A stretch of DNA of 64,000 nucleotides from Helopsaltes ochotensis (lineage: Eukaryota > Chordata > Aves > Passeriformes > Locustellidae): the NCBI GenBank assembly GCA_013400155.1, contig VXBM01000010.1:1102886-1166885 (forward strand). Reading direction: 5' to 3'. The notes beneath the pieces were generated by a model. It was not told the DNA's origin. It searched no databases and saw only the letters and a list, made by a program, of their open reading frames with translations. Below, in pieces: positions 27,801 through 35,455 of the stretch. How positions within the stretch are numbered: position 1 is the stretch's first letter; every line of letters starts with the position of its first letter. A program made the position numbers and the translations under genes.

Positions 27801-30800
27801 CATTGGAAAAAAATATTAAAAATCAATATGCAACATACAGGACATAACTAAAACTCAAAGTTTAGACTCAGGGATCTTTTTTAATTAATTGGTTTTGATT
27901 TTTGATTTCCTCAAGAGAGGGGCAATCAAAACACTGACAAACACACCAGCAAGTTAGCTTGCTGCACAAGATGTGTAAAACACATTACTTTTACTTAAGC
28001 ATGTGAGTTTTGAAAATAAAGTCTTGTCTGCTCCAAAGTCATCAATAAACCACGTAAGGATATTCCTAAATACCTCTTTTTCTTTATTTCTCCATATTTT
28101 TAATTTACGGATTGCCTTTCACAGTCATCCCTCTATAACACTTTTGCTGTATAAGCTTCAGCCTCTTACCTGTCTATCCTGCCTCCTTTTATTCTTTCCT
28201 TTTTCCATTGTTTTCAATTTAAAAAATCTAAAAGAATCACTAATTATCTTGGTTGTGGCCAAAAAACCTAGCTTCTAGCTCACAGAATTTTCAAATCTTC
28301 CTTTGGAATAGCAAGGAAAGTTTGCAGCACAGAAATCAAACATTATTATTGTACTTTTAAATATCAGTAACATCAGAATTTGAAGATGCCTTTAAAAACT
28401 TGGCATTACAGATTCCCACAGAGAATTTAGGAGACTGCATATCTGCTTTAATGTGTTTCTATCTCCTCCTGGGAATTTACCATTTCCCATCAACAACTGC
28501 AACACTTTGCAGGTTTCAAAGCAATGCAGCCCACATACACCAGAGTCCCTAAAGGTAACAGATTCTCAGCTGTAGCTAAGAAATCAATTACAACACACAA
28601 ACCCTTTTCACCAGTATCACAAGGAACAGGGCAAAAAGCAGCCAAATTTGAATCAACTTACCGTAGGAAGAATCTTTATAGACTAAAATTGGCAAATATA
28701 TATTTTCCTGACAAGATGAATTGAAGTGTATTTAATTCTTGTTAGACTAGTTCAAAGTAGTATTAATAGCTGAATAAACAGGCATGTACACTCTTTATGA
28801 ACACCTCAAAACACTTCATGCTAATTAACTTAATAAAAATAACTAATTTCAGTGTTACTTTCAGTTCACTCAGAACGCACACGTCGTAACAGACAAAACA
28901 ACTGCACAAGATTTTGATTTCTTGAGTATGGTACAGATGTTCAAGCAGCATATAAAGCTCAAGAAATAATACATAAAAAGATACAAGACCAAGGGACACA
29001 GGTTCCCTTCTTAAAAAAACCAATACAATTGGGGAGGATTCAAAAAACCACACAGCTTAGATGTGCACATTCCTTTTGAGAGTCCTTGCGTAAAATTTAG
29101 TACTGAACAACTAAAAAGCCCACTACAAACAGTTCATTGAACACTTCAGTTATAAACCTACTAACGACTTGAAAATTAATTTATAAAGCTTATATTATTA
29201 ATTTATAAAGCTTATACTTACGCAAGAAACACGAAATGGTCCAAAAGTTACAGCTGCTTCTCCATACAGAGGCCAGTAACGCTCACATTTTTTCTGTTGA
29301 AGTAAAGAATCCTGATTTAATTCATGCATGGTACTGAAAGATGATTAACAGAAGCAGAGGAGACAAAATCACAACCCTGAATGCCTTATTCTGGACTTCT
29401 TTTAAGATAGTAAAATAGCTTTTCTTTTGGATAACAAGAGAAAAAAAAACCCCAAGACTTAAACAACCAATATAAAATACAGGCAAAAGACACTTTGCAA
29501 ATTAGGATGCAAAAACTACGTGTCTGCCTGTACCATATGCATAAGCATCATGCCGAGGGGAGCAATGAAAGCTTAGCTTTTGCGAAAGTTGGGAATTCAA
29601 AATTCTGCATTTCTTTCTAAGGTAATAAGAAAAAAAGAAGAGAGATTGAAAAAAAAATTGTTTTTGCAGCTGTATCAATTGACAGGAAATTCTGAAGGAC
29701 TCTGAATTTTCATAGTTGGCCTACATCCCACAAAGAGCAAGACACTTTTTCCACAGTGACATGGCCAGAAACAAACCCTTGGTACAGTTCCGTACACAAA
29801 CACATATTCCACTGAGATGACACCTAAATAATCATGTAACCCTACAAATGGGACAAAGAAACGCAGTCCCATGAACTACTTCCTATGTACAGAAATGTAA
29901 GGATAAGCATTCTCACTTCATCTAGCATATTATTATCACAGTTACAGATTTGGCATATGAAGCTTCACAGCTATTGCCCCATATGGGCAAAGCTCATTTA
30001 TTTTTGTATTTAGGACACATACCCTTCCCATTTCAAATTCTCGACAGGCCATTACAATTATCTGAAAAAAAAAAAAAAAAGAAGATGCTGCAGGTTAGAT
30101 GTTTTTGGATCATGTAACTTAAACCTACACTTCACCACTTTGCTTCTGTCAGGCAGATACTGATACGCTTTAAGTGATTACTAGAGAAGACACTAATTAT
30201 TAATAACATTTTCTTTTCTGCATACACATGCTCTTCCAATTCTAAAACAGTAACCAAGTTTCATCCTTCACAAAATCAACACTACTAATAAAAACACTTC
30301 AAGGCTACTTAATTCAAATTCACTGTAATCTTGTACAAATACCATATTCATTCAGTCTGACTGTAAAGCCTAAACTTATGAAAATATAGTACCATTTGCC
30401 AACTGGAAGAAACATAGCTATATTTGCTTAAAGTGATGTAGAATGCATAAAATATGAACAACCCTCCCCCAAAAAACCCTGATAATCAATCAAATTTCTT
30501 AGGTGAAGCAATTTCAGAAAGCATGAGTAGCACAATAAAAATGCACCAACAGGTAAGCTATTTGTTACAGTAAGTAATCATGACTTAAGTTTCAAACACC
30601 ACCCCCCCCACAATATTTCACAATTTGTCAAACCTATCCAATTTCCACAAGTATTTAATAGTTAACTCCTTTTAAAAGCTGTTTAAACAGATGTAGAATA
30701 TGTAAAGCAATAACTAACCCAAAAATAGCATAAAAGAAAGGTAAGTGGTTTTGTTGGTTTTTTTTTCACATGCTGGTTCTGTATTTGATTTTGTCAGTCT

Positions 30801-33800
30801 ACATGAAGTCAGAATTGTAAGGTCTCCTACCTTACAGATGTAACCAAGCAAGAACCTATTCATAATATGAAGGACTTAACATTCATTCAACAAAATTATT
30901 ACTTTGAATTTACATTATTAACCTGAATAAATAATAATAATGCTATTTAACTACAAAAAGCATGATTTGGGAAGCAAATAATCTAAATCGCTGTCTATAT
31001 TTTGATAATAATAGCCAGCTCAGGCAAAAAACCACACAATCACAGTGCCATGAAATAAGGTAAAACTGAAGTTTTCTGCAGCTACTTACAGCAACGTTGT
31101 ATTCCCATATCATCCTCCAGAAGTCTATGACTGTATTGGCTAACGGACCCTGGGTAGCAACATACGCTTTTGGCCCATGTACTCCCTGGGATTGCAGAAA
31201 GGAACAATTAATGTTTGTAAAGAATATTTATCTGCACTGAATTAAAAAAGGTTTTGGGTTATAATGGTGTAAAATTAAAATATCCTTCATATATATATAT
31301 ATATACACACACATATAAACAGGAAGGGTGAATATGAAACATGACTCCTTAGTGGGAATTTTGCTGGTAATCTCAAGGGAGCCCAAGATCATAAAAGCTA
31401 CAGCACTGCCAGAGACTGTCACAGGAAATAAATATGCTCAGATTCTCAAGATTCCCTTCAAATCTGCATTTTCTTTGTTACTCAAACATTCAGTGACGAA
31501 AAATTGAAAATCTTTCTACAAAAAAGCATCCCCTTCAACAAGTTTAGGTTCCTCCCTCCCTTTAATACATTTCAAAAAATATACAATTTTAGAATTTGTT
31601 TTATATAAATTTTCAGTACATTCATGTTCAGCTTTTCAAGCTAAACATTTATGCAGGAAGACTTACAGGAACACCTGTTTCTGAAAAATAAATACTGTGT
31701 AGAAGCAGCATCAGAATAAAACTAAAAAGACAGCTCAAGATATTAATACTTTGAAACAAAACTGTAACAGGCTTTTCGTTGAATTCTGGCTTCTCTTTAA
31801 GAATGCTAGATTAATCCCATTGCCATTGTTAGATTAAGAATGTTATAATGTTAATTCCACTGCCACACTTCTTCCATGAACAGAACAAAATGTACATTAA
31901 CATAGGCAATTTGTCAAACACCCCATTTATGGTACCTAAAAATGTCACCTGTTAAAACAACAGCATCTGAATTTTCCTACGGCATAATTCACTTGCCTGC
32001 CACCTTAAAATGAAGTATTTTCATTATATTTCCACTTAGGAGTAAAATCAAAGCTTCGAAGACTGTGTTATAAATGGAATCATGTTTGCAAATTTATTCA
32101 AGTCATAATAATATCTTCCCTCACAGCTTTAAAGTCTTATGTTAGACTATAACATTAAAACTGCACTGACAAGAAAAAAGAAAAGCTTTAAAAGAATGGA
32201 AGAACTGGTACTACATACCTTAATAAAGTTTGCATTGATGTAGTCTGAATCTTGTGGGGGAGTTTTTAAGGTCAGTTTAACTCGGCTGTGATCAACTTAA
32301 AAAAACAGACCAAAGTATTATTTGAACAAGGAACACCACACATATAAATCAATAAAAAACAGTAAATATAATATATACAGTACATTAAAGAACATTTTCC
32401 AAAGGTAAGTCACATAAGGAAGTCAATATATTTGATTTATGGGTAAACCAACTCAGGTAGTGAGTGATAAGCAAAGTCAAGCAATTTATTACAAAGAGGC
32501 AGAATACAATTAATCAGAAGCCCTCAAAACTGAAGTTACAGAACATTAACACAGATCATGGTGGTCAGAATGAAGATACACTTCAGGAAAGCAGAAAGCA
32601 CAAAACACCAGTGCACAGTTAAAGCAGTTGGCAGCTCTCAAAGTCTCTGCCAAGGAGGACTGCATCAGGTATCACAACAGGAAACAGGCACCAGGGTTTA
32701 CTGCTCAGGCACAGACTGACCCCTATACCCCAAATACTGGGTGAGGCTCTTTGCAGGAGCACTTCTGAACTAGAAAGTAGCAGATTACTTCATTTAGGGG
32801 GTTTTGGACATATCAAGTTTCTGCCTCAAACATTACTGACTGTCTCAGAGAAAGCTTCTGATAAAACCAGCAGATCTTTGGAGACCAAAATCGTCAGCAA
32901 TATAAAAATAGCCACATTATTTTTTGACAGAATAAACTAAACATTTTGTTATTCTTCTTGGCCTTAAAAAAATTGCATCTTGAATACAACAACTTGATTG
33001 TTACTAAAATGGTGTAGGTGGTTGGCAGGTTTGCCAGTCCTTCCAGCTCTTGTTGGTAACAACACTTACTAGCTATCATATAAAAATTGTTCAAACTATC
33101 TCTACAATAGAGGGTCTTTTAGTTGGAAATCCATATAAAGAAAAGAAATTATCTTTCAATGGAGCAACAGAAGTATCTGTAGAGCTAGCAGCTGCTCAAG
33201 CAATTTGTTACTTTCTGCTCCCAGGGTCAATTCCTCAACCACAGAACAGCTGCTAAACCTTTGATTAGACCTAAATTCAAGAGAAAGAACAACTATATTT
33301 CAAAAGACAAAATATAGTTAGTTAGGTTTTTCTGTTTTGTCAAAACATCACTGATAATAAAACAGGGAACCATGCCCAGAAGAATTAAATGCTAAGCATT
33401 ATTTCTATACAGACAGCTCTCCCAAAGAGCTTGCAAAATGATGAAATTTTTCTGCCAGAGTCCTCATAACATGCAAAAAAAAAATCTTGTGTTACCATGT
33501 AATCCTTCTTAAAAAAGCACAAGTGTAAATTACGAGACTTTTAGATCACAAATCTAAAGACAACACACTCATATAAAGGCCTAGAAAAACCCTTAAAACA
33601 CTTTGCACTGTGTTTGCTGATACATAGATTGTAAAAGCAGGAACATTCTCTAAGCATGAAATAGTGTCACGGACTTTATACTAAAAACTGCTTTTAAGTG
33701 GGAGAACAGACTAATTAAAGGAGAAGGCTAATGAAGGATCTCATCTTCTCAGCACAGTAGATCCAAAATTCTAGAGCAGTTTCCAAATGTCAACATCGCC

Positions 33801-35455
33801 ATCCTGTCTCTGTGTGCCACAGCTCATCTGTTACAGAGTTCAAGGTCTGGAATAGAATTCCTACCCAAAAATCCACTGCAATTCTCAGCTTTTGAAGATT
33901 AAGTTGGATACTGTTACATAACTTAAAGGTTCAGTTCACACTAATTGGTTCTTCAGGGAACCAGGGAACACTGTGTTGTGTTTAGCAACCACTTTGGATG
34001 GCTTAGTAAACTGTAATGGGAACATGCATCTTTTCCTCTGAAGCCAGTATTGAGTTAGTGCTGAGGTACTGATCTCTCTGGTAGCAGTGACAATTTCTGA
34101 TAAATACAGCACTAATCTCTGATTAAGTATACAAATCTACATTATTTCCTGGATGGATTTACAAGAGATAGACAAGGATACTTGATCTTTCTCCTGCTTC
34201 TCATTTCAAGCTGGTCTCCCATCACTTCATTGCTGAAGACCTTGGATGTTTGAGACATTCACTTAAACTGAAAATACACCTTCAGTTTTCTTCAATGTCA
34301 GCTTTGAAGTTTGCTCATTTCCCCACTGTGAGCTTTGTTCCCTTCCAGATCCCAGTGAGTCAGGTTTTATTTCCATGCAGATGACACGTGCTCACCTACT
34401 GCTGCAGCCATGCACTGCTGCAGAGCTACATCTCACCAATTCAGCCTGGCCGCTATCAAGATCTCACCGTATCGTTCACGATCTACCAAAATGCCAGGAC
34501 ACTGTTAATAAGATGACAATAATGACTTCTTCCCTTTTTCATGCTACCTATTAAACATTTCCTCCCAACTAATAAGCAATGTACCTCTTGATGACCTTCT
34601 GGGACAAGACAAGTGGCATTTGTCGGAAGACTACCCTTTAATGTCACTGTCAGCTGTTCAGACCAAGAAGCACAGTGAGAGCTTCTGAAACACATGGCCT
34701 CAGGAGCTACACTAAAGTGAGTGAGCATGTAACAGACAGTCTTGTAATTTCAGATCACTGAACTGTAATATCCACACGTTGATGGGTTTACAATCTAAAT
34801 TGTGCTCTGACTCTTGCTTTCTGCATCCACACATTAAAAAGAATTTCATTTGGACTCTAGCAAAACAGAAACTAAAGCGAATCCAGTACTGGAGGTTTTT
34901 CAACATTTTCAACATTTGCAGGATACAAACAGGCAAAAAATATCTATTTTACATCAAAACAGGTTCTTAAAGTCTCCTTAGAATTTCACCTAGAGTATAT
35001 GCTGACATTTATTTGTTTTCTACCATGAATAACATGGTCCTAAGGAAAACATACATTTAAGCATTCAGTAAAGTTCTCAACTATTCTGAGCTAAAATGAA
35101 AGTGTCGACTTGATATAGCTTCAGAACCAAAATACATTTATCTTCAGGTGATACCTCTCCTGATAAAATTTAAGAATATTCAGTCACTTTGCCTTCCAAG
35201 TCAAAAATAAAAAATTGAAGAATGTCATATTTCAGCAAATTATCTCCAATTTTGCCTTTCAGTAATAACTAAAAGTAGAATTCAAAATACATGGAGAATA
35301 TCAAGCCCTTTACTTTGTCTTCTATTAACAAATAAATCAAACTTACATGGCAATATGTCCTTGTATCTATTCTTTTTAACATTTTCTTCTTTTTCTCCAG
35401 TGGCTGTTGGGTAGATCTTCTCTGTTCTGTATTTTGTTGATAATCTTCTTAACCT
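752..35455 (-). CDS. PTPN12: PTPN12 (PTP-PEST) tyrosine phosphatase, partial gene, exons 2-15 of 18
   Basis: Cytosolic non-receptor protein tyrosine phosphatase that dephosphorylates p130Cas, paxillin, Shc and related adhesion or migration substrates (family knowledge). CDS join on the minus strand, in order: 35455-35347, 32295-32219, 31185-31090, 30061-30023, 29293-29222, 27777-27718, 25253-25111, 23852-23786, 23211-23134, 23043-22945, 13109-13024, 6082-5118, 2248-2171, 840-752. Total 2058 nt, 686 codons, no internal stop; every junction is GT-AG and phase-compatible. Seen: KNRY phosphotyrosine loop (61-64), WPD loop (D199), HCSAGCGRTG signature (C231, R237), QTKEQ Q-loop (Q278), PPPKPPR (333-339), NPLH (597-600) and PPLPERTP (673-680). 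Missing: exon 1 (~33 residues, right of the window) and exons 16-18 (~60 residues, left of it). The exon count of 18 is taken from the human gene. Nothing suggests a pseudogene: introns are intact and the frame is clean. Confidence 0.97.
841..2170 (-). other. PTPN12: PTPN12 intron 14
   Basis: 1330 nt, GTGAGT...CTAG. It contains a T run and several medium open frames on both strands, none recognised. The minus-strand frame 1944-1546 (133 codon positions, closed by a stop, with one internal TGA at 1680-1678) is discussed in the findings; no function is assigned. Confidence 0.9.
2171..2248 (-). CDS. PTPN12: PTPN12 exon 14
   Basis: 78 nt. It completes D664, encodes residues 665-689 and gives the first base of S690. 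Peptide includes SEDSSPPLPERTPESFVLAS, nearly identical to the mammalian SEDSPPPLPERTPESFVLAS; PPLPERTP is a further proline-rich motif in the tail. The acceptor is TTTGATTTAG and the donor GTGAGT. The phase (1 in, 1 out) matches both neighbours. Confidence 0.96.
2786..2866. repeat. 81-nt imperfect hairpin (pre-miRNA-sized inverted repeat)
   Basis: Arms 2786-2819 and 2833-2866 pair over 34 positions, with 29 Watson-Crick pairs, one G-T wobble and four isolated mismatches; the loop is 13 nt (2820-2832, CTG-rich). The core 14 bp (2790-2803 with 2849-2862) is perfect. The structure is symmetrical enough that either strand could fold. It may be a microRNA precursor in the PTPN12 intron or a decayed palindromic element (MITE); the sequence alone does not decide. 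No match to a miRNA that I know. Confidence 0.5.
4031..4086. repeat. Clustered ATCTATAG motif with palindrome
   Basis: Four closely spaced copies or near-copies of (A)TCTATAG(A), including the 12-nt palindrome TATAGATCTATA at its left end. Simple local duplication; no function seen. Confidence 0.8.
4236..4249. repeat. 14-nt perfect palindrome
   Basis: AGTCTGCGCAGACT equals its own reverse complement. Isolated in intron 13; could be chance or a dimeric protein site. Confidence 0.9.
5118..6082 (-). CDS. PTPN12: PTPN12 exon 13 (large exon of the regulatory tail)
   Basis: 965 nt. It completes S342, encodes residues 343-663 and gives one base of D664. The acceptor is TTGTTTTGCAG and the donor GTAGGT. 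Low-complexity PEST-type tail rich in P, S, T, D and E. Visible motifs: PPEPQPVPPILTPSPPSAYP (355-374), the second proline-rich segment implicated in paxillin binding; NLSFEIKKVP, whose S433 corresponds to the phosphorylated S435 of human; SDTPPRPDRLPL (518-529), another proline-rich stretch; and FTNPLHADDSD (595-605), with the NPLH Shc-PTB binding motif. Conservation is patchy: strong at 353-395, 430-462 and 515-530, weak between. The reading frame continues only three codons into the downstream intron before a stop, so intron retention would truncate the protein. Confidence 0.98.
6083..13023 (-). other. PTPN12: PTPN12 intron 12
   Basis: 6941 nt, GTAGTT...TTGCAG. It contains a CR1 ORF2 fragment at 6851-7172; the rest is unique-looking AT-rich DNA in which I recognise nothing else. 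Confidence 0.92.
6851..7172 (+). mobile_element. CR1 LINE fragment, 3' part of ORF2
   Basis: Plus-strand remnant of the CR1 ORF2 C-terminal region. Two successive frames read KAKCKVLHLGWG (one frame) and VERDLGVLVEERLDM...HVLGCIQSSVAS (another), both typical of CR1. The frame shift and lack of a 5' part make it a dead, truncated copy. The two long open frames here (6880-7170 and 6918-7469) are read-throughs of this fragment, not genes. Confidence 0.9.
13024..13109 (-). CDS. PTPN12: PTPN12 exon 12 (p130Cas-binding proline motif)
   Basis: 86 nt, residues 314-341 plus two bases of S342. It ends EKQDSPPPKPPRTR, the first proline-rich motif of PTP-PEST, which docks the SH3 domain of p130Cas/BCAR1 (family knowledge). 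The N-terminal half (DENNTENPVSSSDA) is less conserved than the proline motif. The acceptor is TTTTAATCAG and the donor GTAGTT. Confidence 0.96.
13421..13441. repeat. Short inverted repeat
   Basis: AATTATTCA and TGAATAATT, 9-bp arms with a 3-nt loop, in AT-rich intron 11 DNA. Minor. Confidence 0.85.
13730..13745. repeat. 16-nt perfect palindrome next to an LTR
   Basis: ACATGTATATACATGT equals its own reverse complement and lies 7 nt from the start of the LTR at 13753, at the edge of an AT-rich alternating tract (13700-13745). Confidence 0.9.
13753..14128 (-). mobile_element. Avian endogenous retrovirus solo LTR, partial, minus orientation
   Basis: Begins TGTTGTGGGTTAACCCTGGC and later has AGCACTGTTTTCACCACAGA, both resembling a common avian ERV LTR, but the middle is shorter than I would expect for the family. 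The reverse complement of the AATTGTTTAGTAGGC area could be the poly(A) region, giving the minus orientation (inference). No internal retroviral genes are present. It stops where the next LTR begins; no clear target duplication. Confidence 0.7.
14129..14929 (+). mobile_element. Avian endogenous retrovirus solo LTR, apparently full length, plus orientation
   Basis: About 801 nt, TGTCCTAGGTTACAATGC...ACCAAGACA, with TG...CA ends. A TATA-like GAATATAATG lies at 14351-14360 and a variant poly(A) signal AGTAAA at 14892-14897, supporting the plus orientation. It is far more GC-rich than its surroundings. No gag, pol or env sequence adjoins it, so it is a solo LTR. The flanks share only ACC, so a target-site duplication is not convincing. 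Open frames at 14306-14527 and 14500-14853 lie within the LTR and are not genes. Resembles an LTR family I associate with passerine genomes. Confidence 0.82.
15799..16355 (-). mobile_element. CR1 LINE 3' end, minus orientation
   Basis: Starts with CATAGAATCATAGAA, the reverse complement of the CR1 3' terminal repeat, and continues through blocks typical of CR1 (GGAAGGGACCTTCAAAGG, then GCCTAAACAACC, then GACTCACTCCAACTGGTCC) to about 16355. 5'-truncated, as usual for CR1. It accounts for the 180-, 101-, 91- and 88-codon open frames in the region. It lies antisense to the plus strand and in the same sense as PTPN12. Confidence 0.92.
22945..23043 (-). CDS. PTPN12: PTPN12 exon 11 (end of catalytic domain)
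   Basis: 99 nt, 33 codons, residues 281-313. It begins EQYELVHRAIAQLFEKQLQ (C-terminal helix of the PTP domain) and ends KIADGV. The middle, YESCADWK, differs from the mammalian YEIHGAQK, so the linker diverges after the helix. The acceptor is CTTATTATAG and the donor GTAGGT. A 9.8-kb intron follows. Confidence 0.97.
23044..23133 (-). other. PTPN12: PTPN12 intron 10 (90 nt)
   Basis: Only 90 nt from the GTAAAG donor to the TTATTATAG acceptor, close to the minimum workable size for a vertebrate intron. The acceptor has a weak pyrimidine tract, so recognition is probably by intron definition. Confidence 0.95.
23134..23211 (-). CDS. PTPN12: PTPN12 exon 10 (Q-loop)
   Basis: 78 nt, 26 codons, residues 255-280, KIPEEFNVFNLIQEM then RTQRHSAVQTK. 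The RxQR...VQT motif carries the Q-loop glutamine (Q278), which positions water for phosphoenzyme hydrolysis. The acceptor is GTATTTCAG and the donor GTAAAG. Only 90 nt of intron separate it from exon 11. Confidence 0.97.
23212..23785 (-). other. PTPN12: PTPN12 intron 9
   Basis: 574 nt, GTAAGG...TTTCAG, AT-rich, with no repeat recognised. Confidence 0.93.
23786..23852 (-). CDS. PTPN12: PTPN12 exon 9 (rest of phosphate-binding loop)
   Basis: 67 nt. It completes S232 and encodes residues 233-254, AGCGRTGAICAIDYTWNLLK-AG. With exon 8 this gives HCSAGCGRTGA, the HCx5R P-loop with R237. The acceptor is GTTCATAG (short pyrimidine content) and the donor GTAAGG. Ends in phase 0. Confidence 0.98.
23853..25110 (-). 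other. PTPN12: PTPN12 intron 8
   Basis: 1258 nt, GTATCA...CATAG, AT-rich unique sequence; nothing else recognised. Confidence 0.93.
25111..25253 (-). CDS. PTPN12: PTPN12 exon 8 (WPD loop, catalytic cysteine)
   Basis: 143 nt, residues 185-231 plus two bases of S232. It contains YVNWPDHDVPSSFD, the mobile WPD loop whose D199 is the general acid. It ends VPICIHC with the nucleophile C231. The acceptor is CTCCCTTAG and the donor GTATCA, a weaker-than-consensus +5/+6. The catalytic signature is split across the exon 8/9 border, directly after the cysteine, inside the serine codon (AG|T). Confidence 0.98.
25254..27717 (-). other. PTPN12: PTPN12 intron 7
   Basis: 2464 nt, GTAAGT...CTTAG. Unique-looking AT-rich sequence, no transposon or extra exon recognised. 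Confidence 0.93.
27718..27777 (-). CDS. PTPN12: PTPN12 exon 7
   Basis: 60 nt, 20 codons, residues 165-184, EAEQARTDYFIRTLLLEFQN. The acceptor is ATGTTCAG and the donor GTAAGT, phase 0 at both ends. It joins exon 8 to give LEFQN-ETRSVYQFHY, close to the mammalian protein (ESRRLYQFHY there). Confidence 0.97.
27778..29221 (-). other. PTPN12: PTPN12 intron 6
   Basis: 1444 nt, GTAAGT...TTCAG. Its first ~47 nt on the sense strand are a two-copy 22-bp-period tandem repeat; nothing else recognised. Confidence 0.93.
29175..29216. repeat. Two-copy tandem repeat, 22-bp period, at the exon 6 donor
   Basis: The 20-nt unit ATTAATTTATAAAGCTTATA occurs at 29175-29194 and again at 29197-29216, separated by 2 nt. 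The second copy reaches the GTAAGT donor of exon 6 (29221-29216). Confidence 0.95.
29222..29293 (-). CDS. PTPN12: PTPN12 exon 6
   Basis: 72 nt, 24 codons, residues 141-164, KKCERYWPLYGE through FRVSC. KCxxYWP is a classical PTP motif. The acceptor is ...TTCAACAG and the donor GTAAGT. The donor-side intron begins inside a 22-bp-period tandem repeat (see the entry at 29175-29216). Confidence 0.97.
29294..30022 (-). other. PTPN12: PTPN12 intron 5
   Basis: 729 nt, GTATGT...CAACAG, AT-rich, nothing else recognised. Confidence 0.93.
30023..30061 (-). CDS. PTPN12: PTPN12 exon 5 (39-nt microexon)
   Basis: 13 codons, IIVMACREFEMGR, residues 128-140, a buried strand and turn of the PTP core. Phase 0 at both ends. 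The acceptor is a pure 16-T run followed by CAG (genomic A run at 30065-30080), and the donor is GTATGT. The conserved peptide and both splice sites make the call firm despite the size. Skipping would preserve frame but delete a core strand. Confidence 0.95.
30062..31089 (-). other. PTPN12: PTPN12 intron 4
   Basis: 1028 nt, GTAAGT to a 16-T run plus CAG. No transposon recognised. Confidence 0.93.
30065..30080. repeat. PTPN12: A16 homopolymer = polypyrimidine tract of exon 5 acceptor
   Basis: Sixteen consecutive A on the plus strand, read as T16 on the gene strand immediately before the CAG acceptor of the 39-nt exon 5. Confidence 0.95.
31090..31185 (-). CDS. PTPN12: PTPN12 exon 4
   Basis: 96 nt, 32 codons, phase 0 at both ends, residues 96-127. 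It contains PKAYVATQGPLANTVIDFW, the conserved 'YIATQGP...T..DFW' PTP core. The acceptor is ATCCCAG and the donor GTAAGT. It ends EYNVA, joining cleanly to IIVMACREF of exon 5. Confidence 0.97.
31186..32218 (-). other. PTPN12: PTPN12 intron 3
   Basis: 1033 nt, GTATGT...CCCAG. It contains a short (AT)n/(AC)n microsatellite at 31289-31312. Confidence 0.93.
31289..31312. repeat. (AT)n(AC)n microsatellite
   Basis: Alternating AT from about 31289 to 31305, then AC to 31312. Intron 3. Confidence 0.9.
32219..32295 (-). CDS. PTPN12: PTPN12 exon 3
   Basis: 77 nt. It completes F70 and encodes residues 71-95, DHSRVKLTL through SDYINANFIK. The DYINANF stretch is a core motif of classical PTP domains. 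The acceptor is TTTTTTTAAG (AAG rather than the commoner CAG) and the donor is GTATGT. It enters with two bases of a split codon and leaves in phase 0. Confidence 0.97.
32296..35346 (-). other. PTPN12: PTPN12 intron 2
   Basis: 3051 nt, GTAAGT to TTTTTTTAAG. The block 32440-32770 is less AT-rich and has the look of an old repeat, but I could not place it in a family. Confidence 0.92.
35347..35455 (-). CDS. PTPN12: PTPN12 exon 2 (start of phosphatase domain)
   Basis: 109 nt, starts in phase 0 after a TTGTATTCCAG acceptor and ends one base into a codon (CCA T) at a GTAAGT donor. It encodes residues 34-69 plus the first base of F70. It begins RLRRLSTKYRTEK and ends KNRYKDILP. RRLS places a serine at 39, the position of the known PKA/PKC-type regulatory site in PTP-PEST. 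KNRY (61-64) is the phosphotyrosine-recognition loop of classical PTPs, with Y64 stacking on substrate phosphotyrosine. An upstream in-frame ATG in the intron (35474-35472) is not the start: the acceptor separates it from the exon. Confidence 0.97.

Noticed and set aside
32440..32770. Possible old LTR or other repeat in intron 2
   Set aside because: Less AT-rich than its flanks, but I could find no terminal motif or family resemblance to support a call.
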